Source: Ruminococcus sp. (GTDB lineage Bacteria; Bacillota; Clostridia; Oscillospirales; Ruminococcaceae). From it: a stretch of DNA of 64,000 nt. Numbering within the stretch: the first letter of the stretch is position 1; each line of letters begins with the position of its first letter. The notes under the pieces are model-generated. The model saw only the letters and a program-made list of their open reading frames with translations, did not search any database and had not been told where the DNA came from. This document shows, piece after piece, positions 49,499-60,124 of the stretch. Made by a program: the position numbers and the translations under genes. The stretch spans positions 1-64,000 of the forward strand of contig JAJBTZ010000035.1 in assembly GCA_020860605.1 (NCBI GenBank). Direction: 5' to 3'.

Positions 49499-50734
49499 AT
49501 GGCAAAGAAGTATGTTATCATCGGCAACGGCACCGCTGCTGTCGGCTGCATTGAGGGAATCCGTGCTCATGATAAGGATGGCTCAATCACCGTTATTTCA
49601 GCTGAGAATCACCCCGCCTATTGTCGTCCGCTTATCTCCTACTACCTTGAGGGCAAGGCTGTTCCCGAAAGAATGAGCTATCGGCCTGATGATTTCTATG
49701 ACAAGAACGGCGTAAAAGTCATCTACGGTGAGAGTGCTGCTAAAATAGATACTGCTGCGAAGGCTGTTGTTCTTGAAAGTGGCGAAAAAGTCCCGTATGA
49801 CAGCGTCTGTGTTGCTGCTGGTTCGAGGCCGCTCGTTCCGCCTTTTGAAGGCTTGGACACAGTCCCCGTCAAGTTCCCGTTTATGACTCTTGACGACGCT
49901 CAGGCTCTCGAGAATGCAATCACCGAAGAGAGCGACGTCTTCATCGTCGGTGCAGGTCTTATTGGCCTCAAGTGTGCTGAGGGGCTTTACGGAAGAGTGA
50001 AGTCGATCACCGTCTGCGATTTAGCGGACAGGGTTATGCCGAGTATCCTGGATGCCGAAACCGCAGAAATGATGAAAAAGCGTCTCGAAGACAATGGCTT
50101 GAAGCTGATGCTTTCGGACACCGCCACTAAATTCGACGGAAACGTCGCTTATATGAAGAGTGGCGCTGAAGTCAAGTTCGACGTTCTGGTGCTGGCAGTT
50201 GGCGTAAGAGCTAACATTTCGCTCGTCAAGGACGCTGGCGGAGATTGTGGAAGAGGCATCACTGTTGACAATCATATGGCGACGAGCCTCCCCAACATCT
50301 ACGCTGCCGGCGACTGCACCGAGTCGGTGGACTATTCCTCTGGCAACGTAAAAGTCATGGCGATAATGCCGAACGCTTACATGCAGGGGCACTGTGCCGG
50401 AGAGAATATGGCGGGTGAAGCTGTCACATTCGACAACGGAATCCCCATGAATGCAATCGGGTTCTTCGGGCTCCATGTTATGAGTGCAGGAACTCCCGAC
50501 GGAGAGCTCTATGAGGAGAAAACCAACTCGAGCATTAAGAAGCTCTTCACGAAGGACGACCGTCTTGTCGGGTTCATTTTAGCGGGCGATACGACCCGTG
50601 CCGGAATTTATACAAATTTGATAAGAAACGGTATTTCTCTTAGCTCTATTGACTTTGATACCATAAAAACAGCTCCAAATATCTTTTCTTTTGGTCAAGA
50701 ATACTGTAGAAATTCTCTTGGAGGTGTGGTATAA
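49499..50734 (+). CDS. FAD-dependent NAD(P)H oxidoreductase subunit
   Basis: The protein has 411 residues from ATG 49499, six bases after the ferredoxin stop. It has two Rossmann folds: IIGNGTAAVGCIEGI (FAD) and IVGAGLIGLKCAEGL (NAD(P)H), plus NIYAAGDCTESVD near residue 270, in the order seen in nitrite reductase NirB-type and rubredoxin reductases. It likely oxidises NAD(P)H and feeds electrons to the ferredoxin subunit, as GltD does in classical glutamate synthase. The C-terminal part has LVGFILAGDTTRAGIYTNLI, also typical. Confidence 0.88.
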   Translation: MAKKYVIIGNGTAAVGCIEGIRAHDKDGSITVISAENHPAYCRPLISYYLEGKAVPERMSYRPDDFYDKNGVKVIYGESAAKIDTAAKAVVLESGEKVPYDSVCVAAGSRPLVPPFEGLDTVPVKFPFMTLDDAQALENAITEESDVFIVGAGLIGLKCAEGLYGRVKSITVCDLADRVMPSILDAETAEMMKKRLEDNGLKLMLSDTATKFDGNVAYMKSGAEVKFDVLVLAVGVRANISLVKDAGGDCGRGITVDNHMATSLPNIYAAGDCTESVDYSSGNVKVMAIMPNAYMQGHCAGENMAGEAVTFDNGIPMNAIGFFGLHVMSAGTPDGELYEEKTNSSIKKLFTKDDRLVGFILAGDTTRAGIYTNLIRNGISLSSIDFDTIKTAPNIFSFGQEYCRNSLGGVV

Positions 50735-50735
50735 T

Positions 50736-51452
50736 ATGTTGATAGATGTTTCAGGCTTGGGATTCAGCGAGATTAACTCATTGATAAGAACTCAGGGCGA
50801 GAGCTGTCACCTCACGGGGTGCTTGAGCCAGAGGTTCATCGGTGCCGGTATGTCATATCGCGAAATCACGATTGACGGAACTCCCGGTAACGCTCTTGGA
50901 GCGTATCTCAACGGCGGTGAAATCACCGTCAACGGTAATGCTCAGGACGCTGTTGGCGACACCATGAACGATGGCAAGATCATCATCCACGGTCACGTTG
51001 GCGACGCTGTTGGCTATGCAATGCGTGGCGGAGAGATTTACGTCAGAGACAGCGCTGGCTATCGCGCAGGAATCCATATGAAGCAGTATAAAGAAAAGCG
51101 ACCGATCATGGTTATCGGTGGCAGGGCAGGAAGCTTCTTGGGCGAATATCAGGCTGGTGGCCTCATAATCGTCTTAGGGCTTAACAAGGGCGATTATCCG
51201 ATTGTCGGAAACTTCCCGGGTACGGGAATGCATGGCGGAAAGCTGTTCTTAAGGACTGCTGAAGGCCTCAAGTTCCCGGCACAGGTCAATGTAAACGAAG
51301 CCAGTGACGAAGACATGGCGGAGATTATGCCGTACTTAAAGAACTACTGCACCTACTTTGGTGCAGACCTGATGGAGATCTTAAACTCCAAGTTCACGGT
51401 TGTAACTCCCAACTCGAAGAATCCGTACAGACAGATGTACGTCAACAACTGA
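50736..51452 (+). CDS. Glutamate synthase GXGXG-domain subunit
   Basis: The protein has 238 residues that form a right-handed beta helix with the GXGXG repeats of GltB's C-terminal domain (GNALGAYLNGGEITVNGNAQ, DAVGDTMNDGKIIIHGHVGD, GGRAGSFLGEYQAGG). In complete GltB this part is structural and shapes the ammonia path; in archaeal-type enzymes it is a separate gene. GGAGG lies 11 bases before ATG 50736, a little far; no better start exists. It follows the FAD subunit by one base. Confidence 0.9.
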   Translation: MLIDVSGLGFSEINSLIRTQGESCHLTGCLSQRFIGAGMSYREITIDGTPGNALGAYLNGGEITVNGNAQDAVGDTMNDGKIIIHGHVGDAVGYAMRGGEIYVRDSAGYRAGIHMKQYKEKRPIMVIGGRAGSFLGEYQAGGLIIVLGLNKGDYPIVGNFPGTGMHGGKLFLRTAEGLKFPAQVNVNEASDEDMAEIMPYLKNYCTYFGADLMEILNSKFTVVTPNSKNPYRQMYVNN

Positions 51453-51476
51453 TCAAGGCATAAAGGACGGTGCAAA

Positions 51477-52685
51477 ATGAGCTATACTCCCGACGAAATT
51501 CTCCAGTATATTGAGGAAGAGGATGTTAAGTTCATCCGCTTGGCGTTCTGCGATGTTTTCGGAACGCCTAAGAACATTTCCATCATGCCGAACGAGATGA
51601 GGCGAGCCTTCGAGCAGGGCATCTCTATCGATGCCTCGGCTATCGCCGGTTTCGGCGAAGAGAGCCATTCAGACATGCTCCTCATCCCGGATCCTTCGGA
51701 GATTTCCATTCTCCCCTGGAGACCTGAGCACGGAAGAGTTGTGAGAATGTTTTGCACCGTTTGCAATCCCGACAGAACTGTATTTGAAGCGGACACGAGG
51801 AGTCTTTTGAAATCGACTGCCGAGGAACTGAAGTCCGAAGGGTTCGACTTCAACTTCGGTCCCGAAACGGAGTTTTATCTCTTCAAGCGTGATGAAAACG
51901 GCGAGCCCACGAAGATTCCCTATGACCATGCGGGTTATATGGACATAGCTCCCGAGGACAAGGGCGAAAACGTAAGGCGTGAAATCTGCTTAACACTTGA
52001 GCAGATGGGAATTGTTCCAGAGTCCTCCCACCACGAAGAGGGGCCGAGCCAGAATAAAATAGACTTCAGATATTCTGACGCCCTGACCGCTGCTGATCAC
52101 GCGATAACTTTCAGATCCGTTGTAAAGACAATTGCTGTAAGAAACGGGCTCGTTGCCGACTTCTCTCCGAAGCCGCTTGAAAACCTGCCCGGAAACGGAA
52201 TGCATATAAATATATCCGCCGTTTATAACGGCGAGGACGTTCTTTCTTATGCAACTGCCGGCATTTTAAAGCATATTTCCGAAATTACGCTGTTTTTAAA
52301 TTCTCAGCCTAATTCCTATAAAAGATTCGGTGCTAACAAGGCACCACTCTATATATCTTGGTCGGAGCAGAACCGCTCCCAGCTCATAAGAATTCCCGCT
52401 ACAAAGCGCGAATACAGGAGAGCTGAGCTTAGGTCTCCCGACCCTATGTGTAACCCTTATCTCGCGCTTTTACTTCTGATGAAAGCTGAAGCTGACGGAA
52501 TCAAGAATAAGCTAGAGCTCTGCCCTTCTACTGATGTAAATCTCTATCGGGCATCGAGCGAGGTTCTTTCTAAGTTCCAGACGCTTCCAAGAAGCCTCGG
52601 TGAGGCAGTTTTGGTAGCTCAGAGCTCAGATTTCGTCAAAGCCTCAATTCCGCAGTCGATTATCGACGACTATTCTTCAAGATAA
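51477..52685 (+). CDS. glnA: Glutamine synthetase, type I, shortened C-terminus
   Basis: The protein has 402 residues. Type I blocks are clear: ESHSDMLLIPDPS, FGPETEFYLF, SHHEEGPSQNKIDF, SPKPLENLPGNGMHINIS, ANKAPLYISWSEQNRSQLIR and REYRRAELRSPDP. It makes glutamine from glutamate, ammonia and ATP. Type I enzymes of Firmicutes are about 440-445 residues; this one ends near the position LPRSLGEAVLVAQSSDFVKA and lacks the last 35-40 residues, including the tail that in Bacillus takes part in feedback inhibition and contact with GlnR. No adenylylation tyrosine loop (as in enteric GlnA) is seen. It is 24 bases behind the GXGXG gene in the same operon. Confidence 0.93.
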   Translation: MSYTPDEILQYIEEEDVKFIRLAFCDVFGTPKNISIMPNEMRRAFEQGISIDASAIAGFGEESHSDMLLIPDPSEISILPWRPEHGRVVRMFCTVCNPDRTVFEADTRSLLKSTAEELKSEGFDFNFGPETEFYLFKRDENGEPTKIPYDHAGYMDIAPEDKGENVRREICLTLEQMGIVPESSHHEEGPSQNKIDFRYSDALTAADHAITFRSVVKTIAVRNGLVADFSPKPLENLPGNGMHINISAVYNGEDVLSYATAGILKHISEITLFLNSQPNSYKRFGANKAPLYISWSEQNRSQLIRIPATKREYRRAELRSPDPMCNPYLALLLLMKAEADGIKNKLELCPSTDVNLYRASSEVLSKFQTLPRSLGEAVLVAQSSDFVKASIPQSIIDDYSSR

Positions 52686-52730
52686 GCATCAACCTGATCG
52701 TAACGCCATTATAAACCGGGGGTCGTGAAA

Positions 52731-53336
52731 ATGGAACTCAAAGAGAAGGTCTACAGCGTTTTAGTTGTATCGTCCTCCGAAAAATTTTCCGGCGTTATTA
52801 AAAGGCTTCTCCCTTCTAACCTCTACTCCCCTGTCTCGGTTGCCACAGACGTGAGCTCCGCCAAAAGGCAGGTTCTCGAGCGGGACTATGACATCGTGAT
52901 GATAAACTCTCCGCTGTCGGACGAATTCGGGAAGAGATTCGCGATTGATCTGAGTCAAAGCTCAGGCGCTGGAGTGATTCTCTTTGCTGGGTCGGAGCAC
53001 TTTCCTGAGCTCAGCGAAATGCTGATGCCCTATGGAGTACTGACTATTCCGAAGCCCGTAAGCGTTCCGCTTGTCCAGCAGTCGCTTCTGATACTTCGTG
53101 GCACTCGTGAGAGACTCAGGCGAATGGAGAAGAAGAGTCCTACCTTTGAAGAAAAGATGGCGGAAATCAGGCTTGTCAATCAGGCGAAGCTCTTACTTAT
53201 CACAAAGTGCGAAATGAGCGAAGCACAGGCTCATAGATATATCGAAAAGCGAGCGATGGACACTTGTGTCACGAAGAAGGTCGCAGCAGGGGATATAATC
53301 AGAGAATACGAACAAAACGGCAAGGAGGATATGTAA
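52731..53336 (+). CDS. ANTAR-domain response regulator
   Basis: The protein has 201 residues from ATG 52731 (GGGGGT seven bases upstream; GTG 52725 is less likely). The first 115 residues look like a receiver domain (YSVLVVSSSEKFSGVIKRLL, DYDIVMINSPLSDEFGK), though the acidic pair and phospho-acceptor Asp of true receivers are partly missing (INSP at the acceptor place). The C-terminus is an ANTAR RNA-binding domain (FEEKMAEIRLVNQAKLLLIT, MSEAQAHRYIEKRAMDT). ANTAR proteins bind RNA hairpins and prevent leader termination, often for nitrogen genes. The attenuator at 46384-46441 in the same operon is a likely target. It follows glnA by 45 bases. Confidence 0.87.
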   Translation: MELKEKVYSVLVVSSSEKFSGVIKRLLPSNLYSPVSVATDVSSAKRQVLERDYDIVMINSPLSDEFGKRFAIDLSQSSGAGVILFAGSEHFPELSEMLMPYGVLTIPKPVSVPLVQQSLLILRGTRERLRRMEKKSPTFEEKMAEIRLVNQAKLLLITKCEMSEAQAHRYIEKRAMDTCVTKKVAAGDIIREYEQNGKEDM

Positions 53337-54950
<1,614 letters not shown>

Positions 54951-54952
54951 AC

Positions 54953-54996
54953 CTCTCAGTCAGCTTCGCTGACAGCTCCCCTTGGTAAGGGGAGCC
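54953..54996. repeat. Family A fragment at the 3' end of pyrG
   Basis: CTCTCAGTCAGCTTCGCTGA followed by CAGCTCCCCTTGG and AGGGGAGCC. It starts two bases after the pyrG stop and contains a strong hairpin, so it may act as transcript end or processing site between pyrG and purF. Confidence 0.65.
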
Positions 54997-55025
54997 ATGA
55001 TTGCATTGACAAAGGGTTGATAAGA

Positions 55026-56486
55026 ATGAATGAAATTCACGAAGAGTGTGGGATATTTGGGGTGTATGCTCCTGATACGAGGCGGCTCTCGGATATGGTT
55101 TACTATGGGCTGTATGCTTTGCAGCATCGTGGGCAGGAAAGCTGCGGAATGGTCGTTTGCGATGACGGGCTTTTCTACTCCCATAAGGACTTGGGGCTCG
55201 TGGGCGAAGTGTTCACAAAAGAAGCTATCGCCTCGCTCCCCTCAGGACAAATGGCTGTCGGGCATGTGAGATATGGCACTACAGGAAGCACCAATCGCCT
55301 GAACTGCCAGCCTATCGAAGTGAACCACTGCAAGGGCAGGCTCGCTCTTGCTCACAATGGAAATCTTACAAACGCCTATGAGCTCAGAGCTCGCCTTGAG
55401 CTCTCGGGAGCTATTTTCCACACCACAAGCGACACCGAAACCATAGCTTATATTGTCACGCAGGAGCGATTGACTGCACCCTCGATTGAGGAAGCGGTGA
55501 ACCGCGCCGCTTGGCGTTTGGAGGGTGCTTACTCCTTAGTCTTCATGTCGGCTACGAAGCTCATCGCCATGAGGGATGCACACGGCTTCCGGCCCCTTTG
55601 CTACGGCAAAACGCCTGACGGGTGCTATGTCGTGGCGTCTGAGAGCTGCGCTCTTGGAGCTGTCGGAGCGGAGTTCATAAGGGACATCCTTCCGGGCGAA
55701 ATCGTCGTCTTCGACGAAAACGGGGTCTACTCGATCAAGGATCACTGCGGAAAGAAGCCCGAAAGGCTCTGCGTTTTCGAGTATATCTACTTCGCCCGCT
55801 CCGATTCTGTGATAAACGGCGTTTCGGTTCACGCTGCAAGGAGGAAGGCGGGAGAGCTCTTAGCGAAGAGCTGCCCAGTTGAGGCGGATGTCGTCATCGG
55901 CGTTCCCGATTCAGGGCTCGATGCAGCGCTTGGCTACTCGTTGGCTTCCGGGATTCCGTATGAGCTCGGGTTCATTAAAAATAAGTACGTCGGCAGGACG
56001 TTTATCGCGCCTACTCAGAGCGACAGGCTCGACCAGGTGAGAATCAAACTCAGCCCCATAAGCGAAGCGGTTACGGGAAAACGTGTTATAATGATTGACG
56101 ACTCCATCGTCAGAGGAACCACGAGCGCTCAGATTGTAAAGCTACTTCGAAACGCTGGCGCTACAGAGGTTCACGTGAGGATTTCCTCTCCGCCGTTCCT
56201 GAATCCATGCTACTATGGAACCGATATCGATTCCGAAAACGGGCTTATCGCCTGCAGCCATACGGTTGAGGAGATTGCTGAGATTATCGGAGCGGATACT
56301 CTTGGATATCTTCCGACGGAGGACTTAAATGTTCTCGCCGAGAGCGAAAATATCTGCACCTCCTGCTTCACGGGAGATTATCCGACGGGGATTCCCGTCC
56401 ACACTGACAAGGGGCGCTTCGAGGGCAAGCTTTCCGAAGCAAAACCTCAAAAATCACGTTTATACAAGTTGCCAAAGGCAACTTGA
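55026..56486 (+). CDS. purF: Amidophosphoribosyltransferase
   Basis: The protein has 486 residues from ATG 55026 (AAAGGG nine bases upstream). After a seven-residue propeptide the catalytic Cys stands in HEECGIFGVY. Class II amidotransferase blocks (GHVRYGTTGSTN, AHNGNLTNAYELR) and the PRPP-binding IMIDDSIVRGTTSAQIVKLL are clear. CSHT...CTSCFTGDYPTG near the end are the Cys ligands of the [4Fe-4S] cluster of the Bacillus type. It makes phosphoribosylamine from PRPP and glutamine, the first step of purine synthesis. Confidence 0.96.
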   Translation: MNEIHEECGIFGVYAPDTRRLSDMVYYGLYALQHRGQESCGMVVCDDGLFYSHKDLGLVGEVFTKEAIASLPSGQMAVGHVRYGTTGSTNRLNCQPIEVNHCKGRLALAHNGNLTNAYELRARLELSGAIFHTTSDTETIAYIVTQERLTAPSIEEAVNRAAWRLEGAYSLVFMSATKLIAMRDAHGFRPLCYGKTPDGCYVVASESCALGAVGAEFIRDILPGEIVVFDENGVYSIKDHCGKKPERLCVFEYIYFARSDSVINGVSVHAARRKAGELLAKSCPVEADVVIGVPDSGLDAALGYSLASGIPYELGFIKNKYVGRTFIAPTQSDRLDQVRIKLSPISEAVTGKRVIMIDDSIVRGTTSAQIVKLLRNAGATEVHVRISSPPFLNPCYYGTDIDSENGLIACSHTVEEIAEIIGADTLGYLPTEDLNVLAESENICTSCFTGDYPTGIPVHTDKGRFEGKLSEAKPQKSRLYKLPKAT

Positions 56487-56498
56487 TAAAGAATGTCT

Positions 56499-56522
56499 AA
56501 AATAGCCCTAATGGCTATTTTA
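56499..56522 (+). other. Hairpin between purF and purC
   Basis: Stem AAAATAGCC / GGCTATTTT with a five-base loop and only a short T run. It may attenuate or process the message between purF and purC. Confidence 0.45.
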
Positions 56523-56593
56523 CGGCTTCGCCGCCGCCATTCTTCAAATCCAAAATCTAAATAAATTTCAAACACTTTTAGGAGGACAATATC

Positions 56594-57295
56594 ATGGACA
56601 AGCTTTATGAAGGAAAGTCGAAAATCGTTTACGAGGGCACCGAGCCGGGTACTTGCATCATCAAGTACAAGGACACCGCCACCGCTGGAAACGGCGTCAA
56701 GAAGGAAGACTTGCCCGGCAAGGGAATCCTCAACGCCAAGATTTCAAACCTTATTTTTGAGTATCTCGCAAAGAACGGCGTCAAGACCCATCTTATCAAG
56801 GTTTTGAATGAGACTGAGGTTCTCGTCAAGAAGGCCGACATCGTTATGGTCGAGGTTATCGTAAGAAACGTCGCTGCCGGAAGCTTCTCGAAGAAGTATG
56901 GCGTTCCTGAGGGAACCAAGCTCCTCAACACCGTCACTGAATTCAGCCTCAAGAGCGACGAGCTGGGCGACCCGATGATCAACGACTGCCAGATTACTGC
57001 TCTCGGCGTTGCAACTCAGGCTGAGCTTGACGAGCTCAAGGCTGTTTCACTCAAGGTTGACGAGCTCATGACTGAGCTGTTCTTAAAGTGTGGCATCAAG
57101 CTTATCGACTTCAAGCTCGAATTCGGCAGAGTTGACGGCGAGCTCCTCCTCTGCGACGAAATCTCCCCTGACTCATGCAGACTCTGGGATGCTGAAACCG
57201 ACGAAAAGCTCGACAAGGACCGCTTCCGCAGAGACCTCGGCAACGTTCTCGACGGTTACAGAGACGTTCTGGCAAGACTTGAAAACGCAATCTGA
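56594..57295 (+). CDS. purC: SAICAR synthetase
   Basis: The protein has 233 residues, the usual short bacterial form. It starts MDKLYEGKSKIVYEGTEPGT and has VEVIVRNVAAGSFSKKYGVP, LIDFKLEFGRVDG and DEISPDSCRLWD, the family's ATP and substrate motifs. It joins aspartate to CAIR in purine synthesis. AGGAGG lies eight bases before ATG. The next gene, purB, catalyses the following step and starts 25 bases downstream. Confidence 0.96.
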   Translation: MDKLYEGKSKIVYEGTEPGTCIIKYKDTATAGNGVKKEDLPGKGILNAKISNLIFEYLAKNGVKTHLIKVLNETEVLVKKADIVMVEVIVRNVAAGSFSKKYGVPEGTKLLNTVTEFSLKSDELGDPMINDCQITALGVATQAELDELKAVSLKVDELMTELFLKCGIKLIDFKLEFGRVDGELLLCDEISPDSCRLWDAETDEKLDKDRFRRDLGNVLDGYRDVLARLENAI

Positions 57296-57319
57296 ATAAA
57301 TCAGGAGGTTCAAACCCCA

Positions 57320-58744
57320 ATGACAGATAAATACGAAAACCCACTGTGTAAAAGATATGCTGGCGAGAAGATGCAGAAAATCTTCTCTGACGACACGAAG
57401 TTCTCGACCTGGCGTAAGCTCTGGGTTGCTCTCGCTGAGAGCGAGAAGGAGCTTGGACTCGACATCACGGACGAGCAGATCGCTGAGATGAAGGAGCATA
57501 TCTACGACATCGACTATGAGGCTGCTGCCCAGCGCGAGAAAGTCGTCCGCCATGACGTCATGGCTCACATCTATGCCTATGGCCTCGTCTGCCCGAAGGC
57601 GAAGCCAATCATCCATCTCGGCGCTACAAGCTGCTATGTTGGTGACAACACCGATATAATTTTGCAGAGAGATGCTCTGCTTAGAATCAGAAGCCTGCTC
57701 GTGGCTGCGATTTCGGCTCTTTGCGACTTTGCGGAAAAGTATAAGGATCTCCCCTGCCTCGCCTATACCCATTTCCAGGCTGCTCAGCCGACAACCCTCG
57801 GCAAGCGCGCCACTCTCTGGCTTCAGGATCTTGTCATGGATCTTGAGAGGCTCGACTTTACACTGTCGAACTTAAAGCTCCTTGGCTGCCGTGGAACCAC
57901 GGGAACGGGTGCGAGCTTCCTTGAACTCTTTGGCGGGGACAAGGAAAAGGTCTGCAAGCTCGAGCAGCTCATCGCTGAAAAGATGGGATTTGAGGCTGCT
58001 TACTCGGTCAGCGGTCAGACCTACACAAGAAAGGTCGACTACTACTCGCTGTCGGTTCTCTCGGGAATCGCCCAGAGCGCCCACAAGTTCTCTAACGACA
58101 TAAGGCTCCTTTCCCACCTGAAGGAAGTCGACGAGCCCTTCGAGGCTGGACAGGTCGGTTCCTCTGCTATGGCTTATAAGAGAAACCCGATGCGTTCGGA
58201 GAGAATTGCTTCCCTCGCGAGATACGTCACCGTTGACGCCCTGAACCCTGCACTCACTGCAAGCGAGCAGTGGTTCGAGAGGACGCTTGACGACTCGGCT
58301 AACCGCAGAATCAGTATTCCTGAAGCGTTCTTAGCTGTCGACGGAATCCTGAGCCTCTATATCAACATTATAAGTGGGCTCAAGGTCTATCCGAAGATTA
58401 TAGCAAGGCATCTTCAGGCTGAACTCCCCTTCATGGCGACCGAGAACATTCTTATGTACTGCGTCAAGAAGGGTGGAGACAGGCAGACTCTTCACGAGGC
58501 TATAAGAACCCATTCTGTCGCAGCTGCAACCGATATAAAGGAAGGCGGAGACGGAAATCTTATCAAGAGAATCGCCTCTGATCCGATTTTTGGGTTGACA
58601 GAGGACGAAATCCAGAGTATTATAGATGAAGGTGGCTTCACAGGGCTCGCTTCCGATCAGGCGGAGGAATATGTCCAGTACGTCAGAACTGAGATTCTTC
58701 CGAACGAGGGCGAGAAGGCCGATGACGTCACAATCAACGTTTAA
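57320..58744 (+). CDS. purB: Adenylosuccinate lyase
   Basis: The protein has 474 residues. Fumarase/lyase superfamily motifs are GATSCYVGDNTD, THFQAAQPTTLGKRA and the signature SSAMAYKRNPMRSERIASLA. It removes fumarate from SAICAR and from adenylosuccinate, so it serves both purine synthesis and AMP formation. AGGAGG lies 11 bases before ATG 57320. It sits between purC and purA, the genes of the steps on either side. Confidence 0.96.
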   Translation: MTDKYENPLCKRYAGEKMQKIFSDDTKFSTWRKLWVALAESEKELGLDITDEQIAEMKEHIYDIDYEAAAQREKVVRHDVMAHIYAYGLVCPKAKPIIHLGATSCYVGDNTDIILQRDALLRIRSLLVAAISALCDFAEKYKDLPCLAYTHFQAAQPTTLGKRATLWLQDLVMDLERLDFTLSNLKLLGCRGTTGTGASFLELFGGDKEKVCKLEQLIAEKMGFEAAYSVSGQTYTRKVDYYSLSVLSGIAQSAHKFSNDIRLLSHLKEVDEPFEAGQVGSSAMAYKRNPMRSERIASLARYVTVDALNPALTASEQWFERTLDDSANRRISIPEAFLAVDGILSLYINIISGLKVYPKIIARHLQAELPFMATENILMYCVKKGGDRQTLHEAIRTHSVAAATDIKEGGDGNLIKRIASDPIFGLTEDEIQSIIDEGGFTGLASDQAEEYVQYVRTEILPNEGEKADDVTINV

Positions 58745-58779
58745 TCAGCAAAAGCTTTAAAATAGAAAGGACAAGGCAT

Positions 58780-60048
58780 ATGCTTACAGCAATAGTTGGA
58801 ATCAACTGGGGCGACGAAGGCAAGGGCAGAATGGTCGACCTTCTGTCGAAGGACTTCGACATCATCTGCCGCTACCAAGGCGGCAACAACGCAGGACACA
58901 CCGTTATCAACGAGAGAGGAAGCTTCGTTCTGAATCTTCTGCCATCCGGCATCTTCCACGAGACGGCTGTCAACGTCATGGGCGGAGGAATGGTCGTTGA
59001 CCTTGAGCACCTTTGCCACGAAATGGCTTCCCTGCGTGAAAAAGGAATTGAAATTACTCCAGACAATCTTAAAATCAGCGACAAAGCTACCATATGCCTG
59101 CCCTATCACAAGGAGCTCGACATCATGGAGGAGGATCGCCTCAAGGACAAGAAGTTCGGCTCCACTCGCCGTGGCATCGCTCCCGTTTATGCGGACAAGT
59201 ACATGAAGAAGAGCCTCCGAATGAGCGATCTTCAGAACCCTGACACTCTCGAGGAGAAGGTCAAGGACATTGTCGAGTGGAAGAACTTAACCTTCAAGGG
59301 ATATGGGCACGAGCTCATCAATGCGGATGAGATCCTCAGCTGGCTCAAGAAGTATGGCGACGAGATTCTGCCGTATATCACCGACGTTTCCTCATACCTC
59401 GAGAAGTCTGCCGATGACGGGAAGAATATCATGTTTGAGGCACAGCTCGGAGCCCTCCGTGACATCGACTACGGAATTTATCCCTACACTTCTTCTTCGC
59501 AGACTCTCGCCCACTATGCTCCTATCGGAGCTGGAATTCCCGGAAGAAAGCTCGACTGCTCTATCGGCATCATGAAGGCTTATTCGACCTGCGTTGGCGA
59601 AGGGCCATTTACTTGCGAGATGTTCGGCGAAGAGGCTGAGGCATTGAGAGCTGCCGGAGGAGAATATGGCGCTGCTACTGGAAGACCTCGTAGAGTCGGA
59701 CCGTTTGACGTTCCTGCTTCGAAGTATGGCGTGAGAGTTCAGGGAGCTGACTATCTGGTTCTTACGAAGCTCGACGTTCTTTCCTATATGGACAAGATCC
59801 CAGTTTGCGTTCACTATGACGTTGACGGAGAAATCACAGACAACTTCCCGACAGGCGACAAGCTTGAGCGTGCAAAGCCGGTTGTAGAGTACGTCAAGGG
59901 CTTCGGAGACGTTTCGAAGTGCCGTAAGAAGGAGGACCTTCCCGAGGATGCCCTCAACTACATCCGTCTCATCGAGCACGCAGTTGGTCGTCCGATCAAG
60001 TACGTATCTGTCGGAGCTGAGAGAGACGAATATATTACAATGTTCTGA
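58780..60048 (+). CDS. purA: Adenylosuccinate synthetase
   Basis: The protein has 422 residues. GINWGDEGKGRMVDLLSKDF is the GTP-binding start, followed by CRYQGGNNAGHTVI, GSTRRGIAPVYADK (Arg-rich IMP site), FEAQLGALRDIDYGIYPYTS and TGRPRRVGPFD. It joins IMP and aspartate using GTP. AAAGGA lies nine bases before ATG, 35 bases behind purB. Confidence 0.97.
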   Translation: MLTAIVGINWGDEGKGRMVDLLSKDFDIICRYQGGNNAGHTVINERGSFVLNLLPSGIFHETAVNVMGGGMVVDLEHLCHEMASLREKGIEITPDNLKISDKATICLPYHKELDIMEEDRLKDKKFGSTRRGIAPVYADKYMKKSLRMSDLQNPDTLEEKVKDIVEWKNLTFKGYGHELINADEILSWLKKYGDEILPYITDVSSYLEKSADDGKNIMFEAQLGALRDIDYGIYPYTSSSQTLAHYAPIGAGIPGRKLDCSIGIMKAYSTCVGEGPFTCEMFGEEAEALRAAGGEYGAATGRPRRVGPFDVPASKYGVRVQGADYLVLTKLDVLSYMDKIPVCVHYDVDGEITDNFPTGDKLERAKPVVEYVKGFGDVSKCRKKEDLPEDALNYIRLIEHAVGRPIKYVSVGAERDEYITMF

Positions 60049-60063
60049 TAAACTACAGCAAGC

Positions 60064-60092
60064 GTTTATCGGCTTTATTGCCGGTAAACGCC
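60064..60092 (+). other. Hairpin between purA and carA
   Basis: GCGTTTATCGG / CCGGTAAACGC with an eight-base loop and no T run. It may separate purine from pyrimidine gene expression by RNA processing; no known riboswitch pattern is seen. Confidence 0.5.
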
Positions 60093-60124
60093 TAACTGAA
60101 ACATAAGGAGGCAAACTCTAAAAG

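Noticed and set aside
56487-56593. Purine riboswitch or PurR box ahead of purC
   Set aside because: Only a simple AAAATAGCC hairpin is seen; the conserved purine aptamer loops and paired PurBox direct repeats are absent.
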